A DNA stretch of 20,243 nucleotides, taken from contig JBMFNP010000029.1 of NCBI GenBank assembly GCA_049970095.1, positions 1-20,243 on the forward strand, given 5' to 3'. The notes under the pieces were generated by a model. The model did not search any database. It saw only the letters and a program-made list of their open reading frames with translations, and was not told where the DNA came from. This DNA comes from SKW197 sp049970095. GTDB taxonomy: Archaea > Thermoplasmatota > Thermoplasmata > Lutacidiplasmatales > SKW197. Shown piece after piece: positions 1 through 7,174 of the stretch. A program made the position numbers and the translations under genes. How positions within the stretch are numbered: position 1 is the first letter of the stretch; the number at the start of each line of letters is the position of its first letter.

Positions 1-75
1 TTACGATCTGGCAGGCTCTCGGTTTCCTGGCTGAGATTATTAGATAAATCTCATCAACCAAAGTTAAGGTTCCCC
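1..75 (+). mobile_element. Left end fragment: inner terminus of a probable insertion sequence (75-bp inverted repeat copy 1)
   Basis: Bases 1-75 are the exact reverse complement of 20169-20243. Identity stops abruptly at base 76, where the two copies meet unrelated flanks. A reading frame runs on the + strand from base 3 and ends at TAA 45-47; its tail reads TIWQALGFLAEIIR, which looks like a natural protein C-terminus. It is followed by 28 bp ending in GGTTCCCC. A gene tail plus a short terminal sequence with a sharp boundary is what the 3' end of an insertion sequence looks like, so I infer a transposase tail. The family cannot be named from 14 residues. A 6-bp stem (33-38 with 47-52) lies around the stop codon. 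The 75-bp length may only reflect how far an assembler extended into the repeat. Confidence 0.5.
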
Positions 76-88
76 CCTTTCCCATCAA

Positions 89-97
89 TTATTTATA
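89..97 (+). promoter_or_regulatory. TATA box for purP
   Basis: An AT-rich TTATTTATA-like element is centred about 26 nt before the purP ATG at 119. That is the archaeal TATA-to-start distance, and no Shine-Dalgarno sequence precedes the ATG, so the transcript is probably leaderless. The element lies only 13 bp inside the end of the left repeat. Confidence 0.5.
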
Positions 98-118
98 CAG
101 GTTTCCAATATCTTTAAT

Positions 119-1186
119 ATGGTTCCGAAAAGCAGGATAATGGAGATTGTTGGCTCTTACGACTTGAAAAAAATTACAATAGCCACAGTGTGTTCCCACT
201 CTAGCTTACAGATATTCAATGGTGCAAGGAAGGAAGGGTTCAGGACACTCGGTATCGCAATTGGAAAACCCCCTAAATTTTATGATGCCTTTCCTCTTGG
301 TAAACCAGATAAGTTCATAGTGCTTGATTCATACAAACAAATCCCTGAAATTACAGAGAAATTGAGGGCGGAAAATGCAATCATAATACCCCACGGCTCT
401 TTTGTAGAATACCTTGGTCCCAGAGAATTTGAAAAATTAGAGGTCCCAACCTTTGGAAATCGAGCAGTACTGGAATGGGAATCTGATAGAGAAAAATCCC
501 GAGAATGGCTCGAGAGTGCTGGCATACAGATGCCAAAGAAATTTGAGAAACCCGAAGAGATAGACCGCCCTGTGCTAGTAAAATTCTATGGTGCTAAAGG
601 TGGAAAGGGATTTTTTATTGCAAAGAATTTTGAGGAGTTCATGGAGATAAATCCGTCAGAAAAATACACAATTCAGGAATATGTGATTGGCACTAGATAC
701 TACATCCATTACTTTTATTCACCTTTAAAAGAAGAGGGTTATAAACTCTCCAAGGGGACACTAGAACTTCTTAGCATGGATAGAAGGGATGAAGCTAACA
801 TTGATGAAGTTTATAAGGTAGGGAGCATTGAGAGATTGCGGGACCTTGGCTGGAGACAGACATTTGTGGTTACTGGTAATGTGGAAGTGGTGATGAGGGA
901 GTCCCTGATTCCAAAAGTGCTGGAAATGGGCGAAAAAGTTGTAGAAAGATCTCTTCAATTATTTGGAGGAATGATTGGACCTTTCTGTCTGGAAACCATA
1001 GTTACAGATAAACTTGAAATAAAGGTGTTTGAAATTTCTGCAAGAATTGTCGCAGGAACAAATGTGGCAATCGCGGGGAGCCCCTATTCAGAACTTATTG
1101 AACCAGGGCTTTCAACTGGAAGGAGAATTGCTAAGGAAATAAAGCTTGCAATTCAGAAAAATGCACTCCATGAAATTATCTCATAA
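119..1186 (+). CDS. purP: Formate-dependent FAICAR synthetase PurP (ATP-grasp)
   Basis: This is 5-formaminoimidazole-4-carboxamide ribonucleotide synthetase. It formylates AICAR using free formate and ATP, the archaeal route for the penultimate step of IMP synthesis that needs no formyl-folate. The 355-residue length is normal for PurP. Family-like segments are the N-terminal ITIATVCSHSSLQI (about 19-32), the ATP-grasp lid PVLVKFYGAKGGKGFF (about 150-165), the TIQEYVIG segment, and the C-terminal GPFCLET and EISARIVAGTN segments with the metal/ATP-site acidic residues. The ATG at 119 fits a leaderless start under the TATA box at 89-97; the alternative ATG at 140 would still keep the domain. 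The gene stands alone, not in a purine operon. The start of the gene downstream lies about 30 nt past the stop and has its own TATA element. Confidence 0.93.
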   Translation: MVPKSRIMEIVGSYDLKKITIATVCSHSSLQIFNGARKEGFRTLGIAIGKPPKFYDAFPLGKPDKFIVLDSYKQIPEITEKLRAENAIIIPHGSFVEYLGPREFEKLEVPTFGNRAVLEWESDREKSREWLESAGIQMPKKFEKPEEIDRPVLVKFYGAKGGKGFFIAKNFEEFMEINPSEKYTIQEYVIGTRYYIHYFYSPLKEEGYKLSKGTLELLSMDRRDEANIDEVYKVGSIERLRDLGWRQTFVVTGNVEVVMRESLIPKVLEMGEKVVERSLQLFGGMIGPFCLETIVTDKLEIKVFEISARIVAGTNVAIAGSPYSELIEPGLSTGRRIAKEIKLAIQKNALHEIIS

Positions 1187-1188
1187 AT

Positions 1189-1196
1189 TTTAAATA
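1189..1196 (+). promoter_or_regulatory. TATA box for the beta-helix surface protein
   Basis: A TTTAAATA element just after the purP stop lies about 26 nt before the ATG at 1218. No Shine-Dalgarno sequence is visible between them, which suggests a leaderless transcript. Confidence 0.45.
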
Positions 1197-1217
1197 TCAC
1201 AACGCTCTCATACTTTT

Positions 1218-2492
1218 ATGAAAAATACTCTTTTGCTTGGGGTATGGCTTGCATCTTTCCATATTCTTGTAAGCACAAGTGGATATGTGTACGCAAATCC
1301 TGAGAATTTTGCGCCCACGATTCAACACCAACCCATTTTGATTGAGGGTGATGCTGAATTTGCGAGTACTGCATCTGCCTTTTCATGGCCTGGAAATGGG
1401 TCAGCTGAGAACCCATATATAATTGAGAATTATGAGATTAGCGGGCAGGCAGGTTACTGTATATACATAAAAAACACTACATGTCATTTTGTAATTCGTT
1501 CATGTACTCTGTACAATGCCTCACACGGAAGCGGTGTTGAACTTGAAAATGTAACTAACGGTGTGCTTGAAAACATTACAATAAATTCTACATATTATGG
1601 AATAATAATATTCAAATGTTCTTCATGTAAGATAAGCAATTGTGATATTTCTGAAGCATATTTTGGAATTTACATATCTGCATGTGAGAATGGAACAATT
1701 TTAGTAGAAAATAGTACTGTGAGCGGATGCACCCAAGGAATTATAAGTTATGGTAATTCTGCACTCACAATTTCTGGAAATACAATTTCCAGTTGTGACT
1801 ATGGGATTTACTGCAGAGTTGTTGTGCACAACAAAATCATCAATAATACTGTCTGTGGTGTCAATTTTACAGGAATCTACTTTTGTTATGCGACGGAAAA
1901 TAATCTTACTGGGAACAACATCACAAACACCCTTATTTCAGGCATAGAACTCAATTTATGTGAAAACATAAGCATTCGTGATAACATTATACAATATGCA
2001 GGTAGTGGAATTACCCTCAATCTCACCAGTAATAGCACAATCTCAAATAACAATATTTCATCTTCCTATGCTTATGGTCTCCTTCTCTACAATAACTCCA
2101 CACAAAATATAGTTACAAACAATGTATTCATCAAAAATATGTTATATGCCATAAACCTCACAGATAATTCTACTGGAAATGTGGTTCATCACAATGGGTT
2201 CTACAATAACTCCGAGAAACTGAAGGGCATTTCAAGTAACTGTCAGGCATATGATAGTGTGGGTGGGAACATATGGTACGATATTTCCACGCAACAGGGC
2301 AACTACTGGAGCAACTGGGATGGTAATGGCTGGGGCACCGCAAATGCCTATCCAATTGATGGAGGCAAGGCAAGTGACTGGTATCCTCTCTCAACTCCCG
2401 TCTATGAATTTTTTGATCTGTCGCTATTTGTGATTGCTTTCGCAATTTCAACAATTGTGTTGTGTTTCGCAACCAAAAAATTATCTATCTAA
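1218..2492 (+). CDS. Secreted, membrane-anchored right-handed beta-helix (NosD/PbH1-like) protein
   Basis: The 424-residue product starts with a hydrophobic signal peptide (about 1-26). About 15 coils of a degenerate 20-25-residue repeat follow (about 60-345), with the pattern I..N.I......GI, as in NosD-like and parallel beta-helix (PbH1) domains. The C-terminus is one membrane segment (about 400-418) followed by a short basic tail (KK). The topology implies an extracellular beta-helix tethered to the membrane. Asn-X-Ser/Thr sequons are very frequent throughout, so heavy N-glycosylation is likely. The N-terminal motif IEGDAEF...GNGSAENPYIIENY is typical of archaeal NosD-like surface proteins. 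Substrate or ligand is unknown: such proteins may bind or cleave polysaccharide or serve as adhesins. No catalytic residues can be assigned. Confidence 0.8.
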   Translation: MKNTLLLGVWLASFHILVSTSGYVYANPENFAPTIQHQPILIEGDAEFASTASAFSWPGNGSAENPYIIENYEISGQAGYCIYIKNTTCHFVIRSCTLYNASHGSGVELENVTNGVLENITINSTYYGIIIFKCSSCKISNCDISEAYFGIYISACENGTILVENSTVSGCTQGIISYGNSALTISGNTISSCDYGIYCRVVVHNKIINNTVCGVNFTGIYFCYATENNLTGNNITNTLISGIELNLCENISIRDNIIQYAGSGITLNLTSNSTISNNNISSSYAYGLLLYNNSTQNIVTNNVFIKNMLYAINLTDNSTGNVVHHNGFYNNSEKLKGISSNCQAYDSVGGNIWYDISTQQGNYWSNWDGNGWGTANAYPIDGGKASDWYPLSTPVYEFFDLSLFVIAFAISTIVLCFATKKLSI

Positions 2493-2508
2493 AACCTTTT
2501 TCCCACTC

Positions 2509-3198
2509 ATGGAAATCATGCCAGAATTTCAGAAAATTGAAAATTTCTATGGAGAATACATGCTTCAGGAAGGTTGTGCAATTGTGATGGCAAATACCCT
2601 GGATGGAGGATTTCTTTACGGAAGCCATGAGGTTTATCCTTTTGGGAAGCCAACAGCATTCGAGTCAGCATTGAAAGTTATTGGAAATAGAAAAAATCTC
2701 TTCTTTCCAGCAATAAATGAGCAATATGTTGAGATCATAGAAAAAAAGTTTCCATTCCTTAAAAGACGAGAGGCTTACTTTTACACCCTGAAAAAAGAGG
2801 ACTTCAGGGGAAAACAGAGGCACGAGTGTAGAACCCTTCAGCCAGGAGATGTGAAAACAATTGCGAAATACTGGGGAAGCGGGGAGGAAGAATACATAAA
2901 AACCAGAATTGAAAAATATCCATCATGCGGAATATATGATGGTGAGCAGCTTGTAGCATGGGTGGGTATCCACAATCTTACACCCAGAATTGCAATAATG
3001 GGCTTTCTACATGTGCTTGAACCGTACAGGGGCAGGGGTTTAGCAGAAAGTGTGAGTGCCTGGCTTGCCACCAAAATTTTTGAAAGCGGTAGAATCATTG
3101 GAATTCACATCTGGACTGACAACAAACCCTCAAATAATCTTGCAAAAAAGCTCGGATTTGAATTTAGATGCATCCATTCTTGGTTCTGGTATAAATGA
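2509..3198 (+). CDS. GNAT-family N-acetyltransferase
   Basis: The 229-residue product has a C-terminal GNAT fold. The acetyl-CoA-binding motif A reads VLEPYRGRGLAES (about 170-182), and the motif-B-like end is TDNKPSNNLAKKLGFE. The N-terminal half is less conserved and resembles the lead-in domain of glycine-N-acyltransferase-like or FR47-like GNATs. It probably transfers an acyl group from CoA to an amine; the substrate is not predictable. The open frame extends upstream to 2434, but that part overlaps the 3' end of the previous gene, so I start at ATG 2509; ATG 2518 is an alternative. The 16-nt gap to the preceding stop allows co-transcription. It converges on the CBS/ParB-like gene downstream. 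Confidence 0.82.
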   Translation: MEIMPEFQKIENFYGEYMLQEGCAIVMANTLDGGFLYGSHEVYPFGKPTAFESALKVIGNRKNLFFPAINEQYVEIIEKKFPFLKRREAYFYTLKKEDFRGKQRHECRTLQPGDVKTIAKYWGSGEEEYIKTRIEKYPSCGIYDGEQLVAWVGIHNLTPRIAIMGFLHVLEPYRGRGLAESVSAWLATKIFESGRIIGIHIWTDNKPSNNLAKKLGFEFRCIHSWFWYK

Positions 3199-3252
3199 CA
3201 TTAAAATCCTAACTCCGCAACTCTTTAGCTGCTTTGTGGCATAACCTCAAAT

Positions 3253-4050
3253 CTACTCTCTTCTCTCTCTTATCAGCAATTTAGTGGTGATCTCCACCAA
3301 GGGATGCTGTACATCTGTGATTATTTTTATGTCTTCCAGTTTATGCACACCTTTATCTCTAGCTATCCTCTCAAGTCCGAGTTCTGTTTTCAGCGGAAAG
3401 TTTATAACGATTGCCTTGAATATTTTTAAACCCATTGATCTAGCTGCAAGTGCTCTGTGATGTCCATCCACAAGCACCAATTTATCAGGTTTCCTTATTA
3501 CAAGTAAGGGTTCTGCCAGTCCCTTTTCAATCTCATATTTTCTTCCCTCCAATTCATCCTGAAAAACCTCCCACTGAGTGGGTACCAGTTCATCAATTGG
3601 CACTCCTTCCCTGTCAACAGTTACAGAAATTCCATAGCGATTTTCCAGCATTGCTTTCAATGTTTGGAGTTTAGAGGGTGTGGCACGGTCAAAGTGGGAA
3701 CGAAGCACATCCAGATTAGAAATTATACCCACAAGAGTGCCGTTTTCATCAATTACTGGCAAATCCCTGAGCCCATACCTAAAAAGAATCCTGGCTGCAT
3801 CATCAATTGCCATTTCTGGAGTTGCAGTGTAGGTACCTTTTTTTATCACATCGGAAATTTTTCTATCCATCTCATTGATATTTCTGAGCAACTCTTTGAC
3901 ACTTACAAAACCCACAAGTTTTTTATCTTTGTTCACAACAGGAAAACCATGATGTCTGGATTTTAGCACCATTGCGATGGTTTCCCGTACAGTATATTCT
4001 GCATAAACAAATTCTACATTGGTCACCATGTAATCTCTTACTTTCTGCAC
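3253..4050 (-). CDS. CBS-pair protein with a C-terminal ParB/Srx-like (SerK-like) domain
   Basis: Two CBS domains occupy about residues 4-58 (starting KVRDYM) and 65-121. A ParB/sulfiredoxin-superfamily domain follows, with the signature VDGHHRALAARSMG at about 194-207. CBS pairs usually bind adenine nucleotides. The ParB/Srx superfamily includes CTP/ATP-dependent ParB and the archaeal ADP-dependent serine kinase SerK, so a nucleotide-regulated phosphotransferase or nucleotidase is plausible but unproven. There is no helix-turn-helix DNA-binding part, which argues against chromosome partitioning. Start choice: the frame is open to TTG 4101, but the symmetric TATA-like ATATATAT at 4104-4112 would put the transcript start near 4082. 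GTG 4050 follows GGAGGT (4068-4063) with a rather long 12-nt gap and gives a typical CBS N-terminus. TTG 4101 (282 aa) remains possible. Confidence 0.78.
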   Translation of the reverse strand: MQKVRDYMVTNVEFVYAEYTVRETIAMVLKSRHHGFPVVNKDKKLVGFVSVKELLRNINEMDRKISDVIKKGTYTATPEMAIDDAARILFRYGLRDLPVIDENGTLVGIISNLDVLRSHFDRATPSKLQTLKAMLENRYGISVTVDREGVPIDELVPTQWEVFQDELEGRKYEIEKGLAEPLLVIRKPDKLVLVDGHHRALAARSMGLKIFKAIVINFPLKTELGLERIARDKGVHKLEDIKIITDVQHPLVEITTKLLIRERRE

Positions 4051-4103
4051 AACCTGAGGATTACCTCCGATTAGAAAAAGGTTATTGTTAGAGTTTCGCA
4101 ATT

Positions 4104-4112
4104 CATATATAT
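4104..4112 (+). promoter_or_regulatory. TATA box for RNase P RNA, possibly bidirectional
   Basis: The CATATATAT element is centred about 27 nt before the 5' end of the RNase P RNA at 4135. Its near-perfect symmetry means it could also serve the divergent CBS/ParB-like gene on the minus strand. Confidence 0.5.
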
Positions 4113-4134
4113 CTCCGAGAGATTATTATGTATT

Positions 4135-4543
4135 GTGCCTAGAGCTGGTGGATGGCTGACGGTGGAGCCGTTGCTCGGCATCAGAAAAGCCACCAGAGGA
4201 AAGGGAGCCAGGAAGCACCCTGGTTTCTTTTCCCTGAATGCTTTTCTTTGCCAGGCAAAGAAAAGGCTTCCGCTGAGGAAAGTCCCCACTCCTTCAGCAA
4301 GGCTGAGGTGCGCAAGCACCTGTGCCGAGAGGCACGGTAAAGGTGCAGAAAAGACACAGCCAGTCCCTCCAGAAATGGAATCAATGAACCCCTGAGGGTG
4401 AGAAAAAGGACTGGATATGGTGAAACTACCTTCCCAGCTGGAGCAAGCCCGAAGAACTGGTATGAGTTGCTGGCGACCAGATAGTGGGGTGCGAAGTCGA
4501 ATGCCATCGGAACAGAATGGGGCTTACTACCAGCACTAGGCAC
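4135..4543 (+). ncRNA. rnpB: RNase P RNA, archaeal type A
   Basis: This is the catalytic RNA that removes 5' leaders from pre-tRNAs. The termini pair as an 8-bp P1 (GUGCCUAG 4135-4142 with CUAGGCAC 4536-4543), continued by GCUGG 4144-4148 with CCAGC 4530-4534. Universally conserved blocks are present in order: GAGGAAAGUCC (4275-4285), GGCACGGUAAAG (about 4331-4342), GGAGCAAG (4440-4447) and ACAGAAUGGGGCUUAC (4512-4527). The organisation is that of the ancestral type A, not the reduced type M of methanococci and Archaeoglobus. The segment from P1 to the first conserved block is long (about 130 nt against about 60 in E. coli). It includes an 11-bp hairpin with a 3-nt loop (4241-4265), so the P3 arm or its neighbour is expanded. 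ORFs across this stretch are spurious. Confidence 0.95.
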
Positions 4544-4579
4544 ACTTGCAACCGAAAAACAAACTGGGAATTTAGCATT

Positions 4580-6247
4580 TTAAAATAGTCCCCTGATTCT
4601 TCCATTTTCGTCTATATCTATATCAAAAGCAGCGGGTTTTCTTGGCAGTCCTGGCATGAGGGAGATCTCGCCAGTGAGAGGCACCACAAACCCTCCGCCT
4701 GCAGAAATTCTCAAATCTCTCACCGTAATCTTGAAATTTCTGGGTCTCCCAATAAGGGTGGCATCATCGCTCAGAGAATACTGGGTCTTTGCCATGCACA
4801 CCGCCAGCTTACCAAACCCATTTTCCTCAGCCATTGCAATTGCCTCCTCAGCCTCCACTGTGTAGCCCACGCTTCTTGCACCATAAATTGTGGTTGCAAT
4901 TGTTTCAATTTTTTCCTTGATACTCATATCCAGCGAGTATAGGAATCTGAACCTTTTGCCTTTATCCATTACCTCAATCACTTTTCTTGCGAGTTCTATC
5001 CCTCCCTCACCACCCTTCTCAGCCACTTCAGAGATTGCTACAGGAATTCCTGCATTTTCGCACATATCCAGAATTTCCTTCAGTTCCCTATCACTGTCAC
5101 CAGGAAACTTGTTCACCGCAACAACCACAGGCAACCCAAATAACTGAATGTTTTCCAGATGCTTGGCAAGATTTGCGAAACCCTTCTTAATTGCATGTGT
5201 GTTTTCCTTAGCCAGATCCTTTTTTCCAACACCACCATGCCATTTCAGGGCTCTTGCAGTGACCACAATTACCACAGCATCAGGTTCAATTCCTGCAGTT
5301 CTGCACACAATATCAAAAAATTTTTCAGCACCAAGGTCTGAACCAAAACCTGCCTCTGTCACGAAATAGTCCGCAAGTTTACACCCCAGTAATGTGGAAA
5401 TTACACTGCTTGAGCCAGTAGCAATGTTGGCAAAGGGTCCTCCATGCACGAATGCAGGTACATGCTCAATTGTCTGCACAAGATTTGGTTTGATTGCATC
5501 CTTAAGAAGAAGTGCCATTGCACCCACAGCGTTCATATCCTTTGCGTTCACTGGCTTATCATCATATGTGTAACCCACAATAATTTTACCCAGACGCTCT
5601 TTCAGGTCCTGCAAATTTTTAGAGAGGCAGAGCACAGCCATAACTTCACTTGCGGCTGTGATGTCAAAGCAGTCCTCACGGGGCATGCCTCCAAGTTTCC
5701 CACCGAGCCCGATCACCACATGCCTCAATGCCCTGTCATTCATATCCACAACTCTATGTAATGTAATTTTCCTGGGATCAATGTTAAAGGGATTTCCATA
5801 ATGAATTGAGTTGTCTAGGAGTGCAGCAAGAAGGTTATTTGCAGCTCCAACTGCGTGGATATCGCCAGTGAAATGTAGATTTATGTCTTCCATCGGAATA
5901 ACTTGGGAGTAACCTGCTCCTGCAGCACCACCCTTAACACCGAAAACTGGTCCAAGTGAGGGTTCTCTTATTCCAAGCATTGCTCTATGGCCAAGTTTTG
6001 CAAATGCCTGGGCAAGTCCTATGGTAGTCGTTGTTTTGCCCTCACCCGCTGGTGTGGGATTGATTGTTGTTACCAGAATAAGCTTTGCACAAGGTTTTTT
6101 AGAAAGGTGTTCAAAAATTTTCAGATTTACCTTGCAGATGTACTTACCATATGGCTCAATGAATTCCTCCTGGATCCCTGCAATTTCAGCAATCTCTCTG
6201 ATGGGCAGCATTTTTGCATTCTGTGCAATTTCTACATTTGAGCGCAT
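4580..6247 (-). CDS. fhs: Formate-tetrahydrofolate ligase (10-formyl-THF synthetase)
   Basis: It catalyses formate + ATP + THF to 10-formyl-THF, ADP and phosphate in the cytosol. The 555-residue length is standard. The N-terminus (SNVEIAQNAKMLPIREIAE) matches the family. The P-loop TPAGEGKTTTTIGL spans about 65-78, followed by the signatures EPSLGPVFGVKGGAAGAGYS and PMEDINLHFTGD. The C-terminal part ends MPGLPRKPAAFDIDID. The ATG at 6247 lies 8 nt after the stop of the V4R-DUF835 gene, with at most a weak GATGAT ribosome site, so it is probably the last gene of a GTPase/V4R-DUF835/fhs unit. The family is mainly bacterial and patchy in archaea, so an ancient transfer is likely (inference). It coexists in this window with formate-using PurP. 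Confidence 0.96.
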   Translation of the reverse strand: MRSNVEIAQNAKMLPIREIAEIAGIQEEFIEPYGKYICKVNLKIFEHLSKKPCAKLILVTTINPTPAGEGKTTTTIGLAQAFAKLGHRAMLGIREPSLGPVFGVKGGAAGAGYSQVIPMEDINLHFTGDIHAVGAANNLLAALLDNSIHYGNPFNIDPRKITLHRVVDMNDRALRHVVIGLGGKLGGMPREDCFDITAASEVMAVLCLSKNLQDLKERLGKIIVGYTYDDKPVNAKDMNAVGAMALLLKDAIKPNLVQTIEHVPAFVHGGPFANIATGSSSVISTLLGCKLADYFVTEAGFGSDLGAEKFFDIVCRTAGIEPDAVVIVVTARALKWHGGVGKKDLAKENTHAIKKGFANLAKHLENIQLFGLPVVVAVNKFPGDSDRELKEILDMCENAGIPVAISEVAEKGGEGGIELARKVIEVMDKGKRFRFLYSLDMSIKEKIETIATTIYGARSVGYTVEAEEAIAMAEENGFGKLAVCMAKTQYSLSDDATLIGRPRNFKITVRDLRISAGGGFVVPLTGEISLMPGLPRKPAAFDIDIDENGRIRGLF

Positions 6248-6255
6248 AATATCAT

Positions 6256-7170
6256 CTAAAGCAAATCAAACCATTTTGTGAGTACAAGTTCCCTTTCAAA
6301 GGTTTTTACTTCTTTCGGGTCAAGGGTGCCAGGGTCAATGTAAAGCACACCAATCGCTTGGGAGAGTGCAATTCTATCCCTCAAACTTTGAAGAAAGCGA
6401 AGTGCCTGGGAGTATGATGTGTTAGATATTATGTATTCAATGCCAGAGATGAAAACAACTGCATTTTTGTTGGAAATTATAAAGTCCTTGATATCGCTGT
6501 AAAGCCCTGCAAGGTTTGTGGGCTGGATTGCATAATCGTATTCCTTCTTGTCAGCACCTGTCAGCCAGATATACTTCGTTTGGATTCCAAAGTTCTTCAT
6601 TATGTGCTCTGGAAATTCTCTAGTGACGCAAAGCGTAGGATAGCCAGCACTGATAAATTTCTTTAACCCCCTATAAAGCTTGGAAAGATCATTTCCCTCA
6701 TACATATAAAAGATACCTTTTTCTGTGAGTGCAATCTTTTCTTTTTCAGGAGTTAGCTCTGGCAAAGCAGATTCTGTTCTCCTGTGCCCACCTTTCACCT
6801 CGCGCACATAATACCTGCCATTTTCTTCTATGCACTCAAAAGGGATATGCATCATCTGGGTAATCAAACCCGCAATTGCACCCATTACAAAATTTTTTTC
6901 AGTAGTAATCTGCTCAAATTCCAGTTCAATCAAATCGCCAGAAATTTTTTTCAGATGCACCTTGCAGAGCCCCATTTCTTCCATTATTTCAGAAACCGCC
7001 CTCGGAATTTCTTCATAGGCGGTAACAAAGTCTTCCACAATGCATCTGCCGCATCTGAAACCAAAACGGTACATTATTTCCCTTGCAACCTCTACATCTA
7101 TCTCAAGATTTATTTCATCTGCAAGGTCATTTACTGCATCAGCAGGCACACTTAACATCTGTACAGGCAT
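6256..7170 (-). CDS. V4R domain plus DUF835 protein
   Basis: The N-terminal half (about 20-125) resembles a V4R (4-vinyl reductase) small-molecule-binding domain: an EIMYRFGFRCGRC helix, a middle CKVHLKKI strand, and GAIAGLITQMM with a following Cys. The C-terminal half (about 150-285) is a clear DUF835 domain: MYEGNDLSKLYRGLKKFI, PTLCVTREFPE, YIWLTG, VVFISGIEYIISNTSYSQAL, FLQSLRDRI and YIDPGTLD. DUF835 occurs in euryarchaeal signalling proteins, often fused to sensor domains. It is a degenerate RecA/KaiC-like fold with no Walker motif visible here. I infer a ligand-sensing regulator. GGAGGT (7182-7177) overlaps the stop codon of the GTPase gene, and the ATG follows 6 nt later, so translation of the two is coupled. 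No membrane segment is seen. Confidence 0.78.
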   Translation of the reverse strand: MPVQMLSVPADAVNDLADEINLEIDVEVAREIMYRFGFRCGRCIVEDFVTAYEEIPRAVSEIMEEMGLCKVHLKKISGDLIELEFEQITTEKNFVMGAIAGLITQMMHIPFECIEENGRYYVREVKGGHRRTESALPELTPEKEKIALTEKGIFYMYEGNDLSKLYRGLKKFISAGYPTLCVTREFPEHIMKNFGIQTKYIWLTGADKKEYDYAIQPTNLAGLYSDIKDFIISNKNAVVFISGIEYIISNTSYSQALRFLQSLRDRIALSQAIGVLYIDPGTLDPKEVKTFERELVLTKWFDLL

Positions 7171-7174
7171 TTTT

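Noticed and set aside
1..85. Minus-strand frame starting at ATG 85 and running off the left edge (MGKGGTLTLVDEIY...)
   Set aside because: It is open for 28 codons but reads antisense to the better ORF tail. In the right-hand copy the same frame has no equivalent start, so it is probably chance.
2434..2508. N-terminal extension of the GNAT gene
   Set aside because: It overlaps the 3' end of the beta-helix gene in another frame and adds no conserved sequence.
4135..4543. Several ORFs of 60-120 codons on both strands across this segment
   Set aside because: All lie within the RNase P RNA, whose conserved blocks and P1 pairing explain the sequence.
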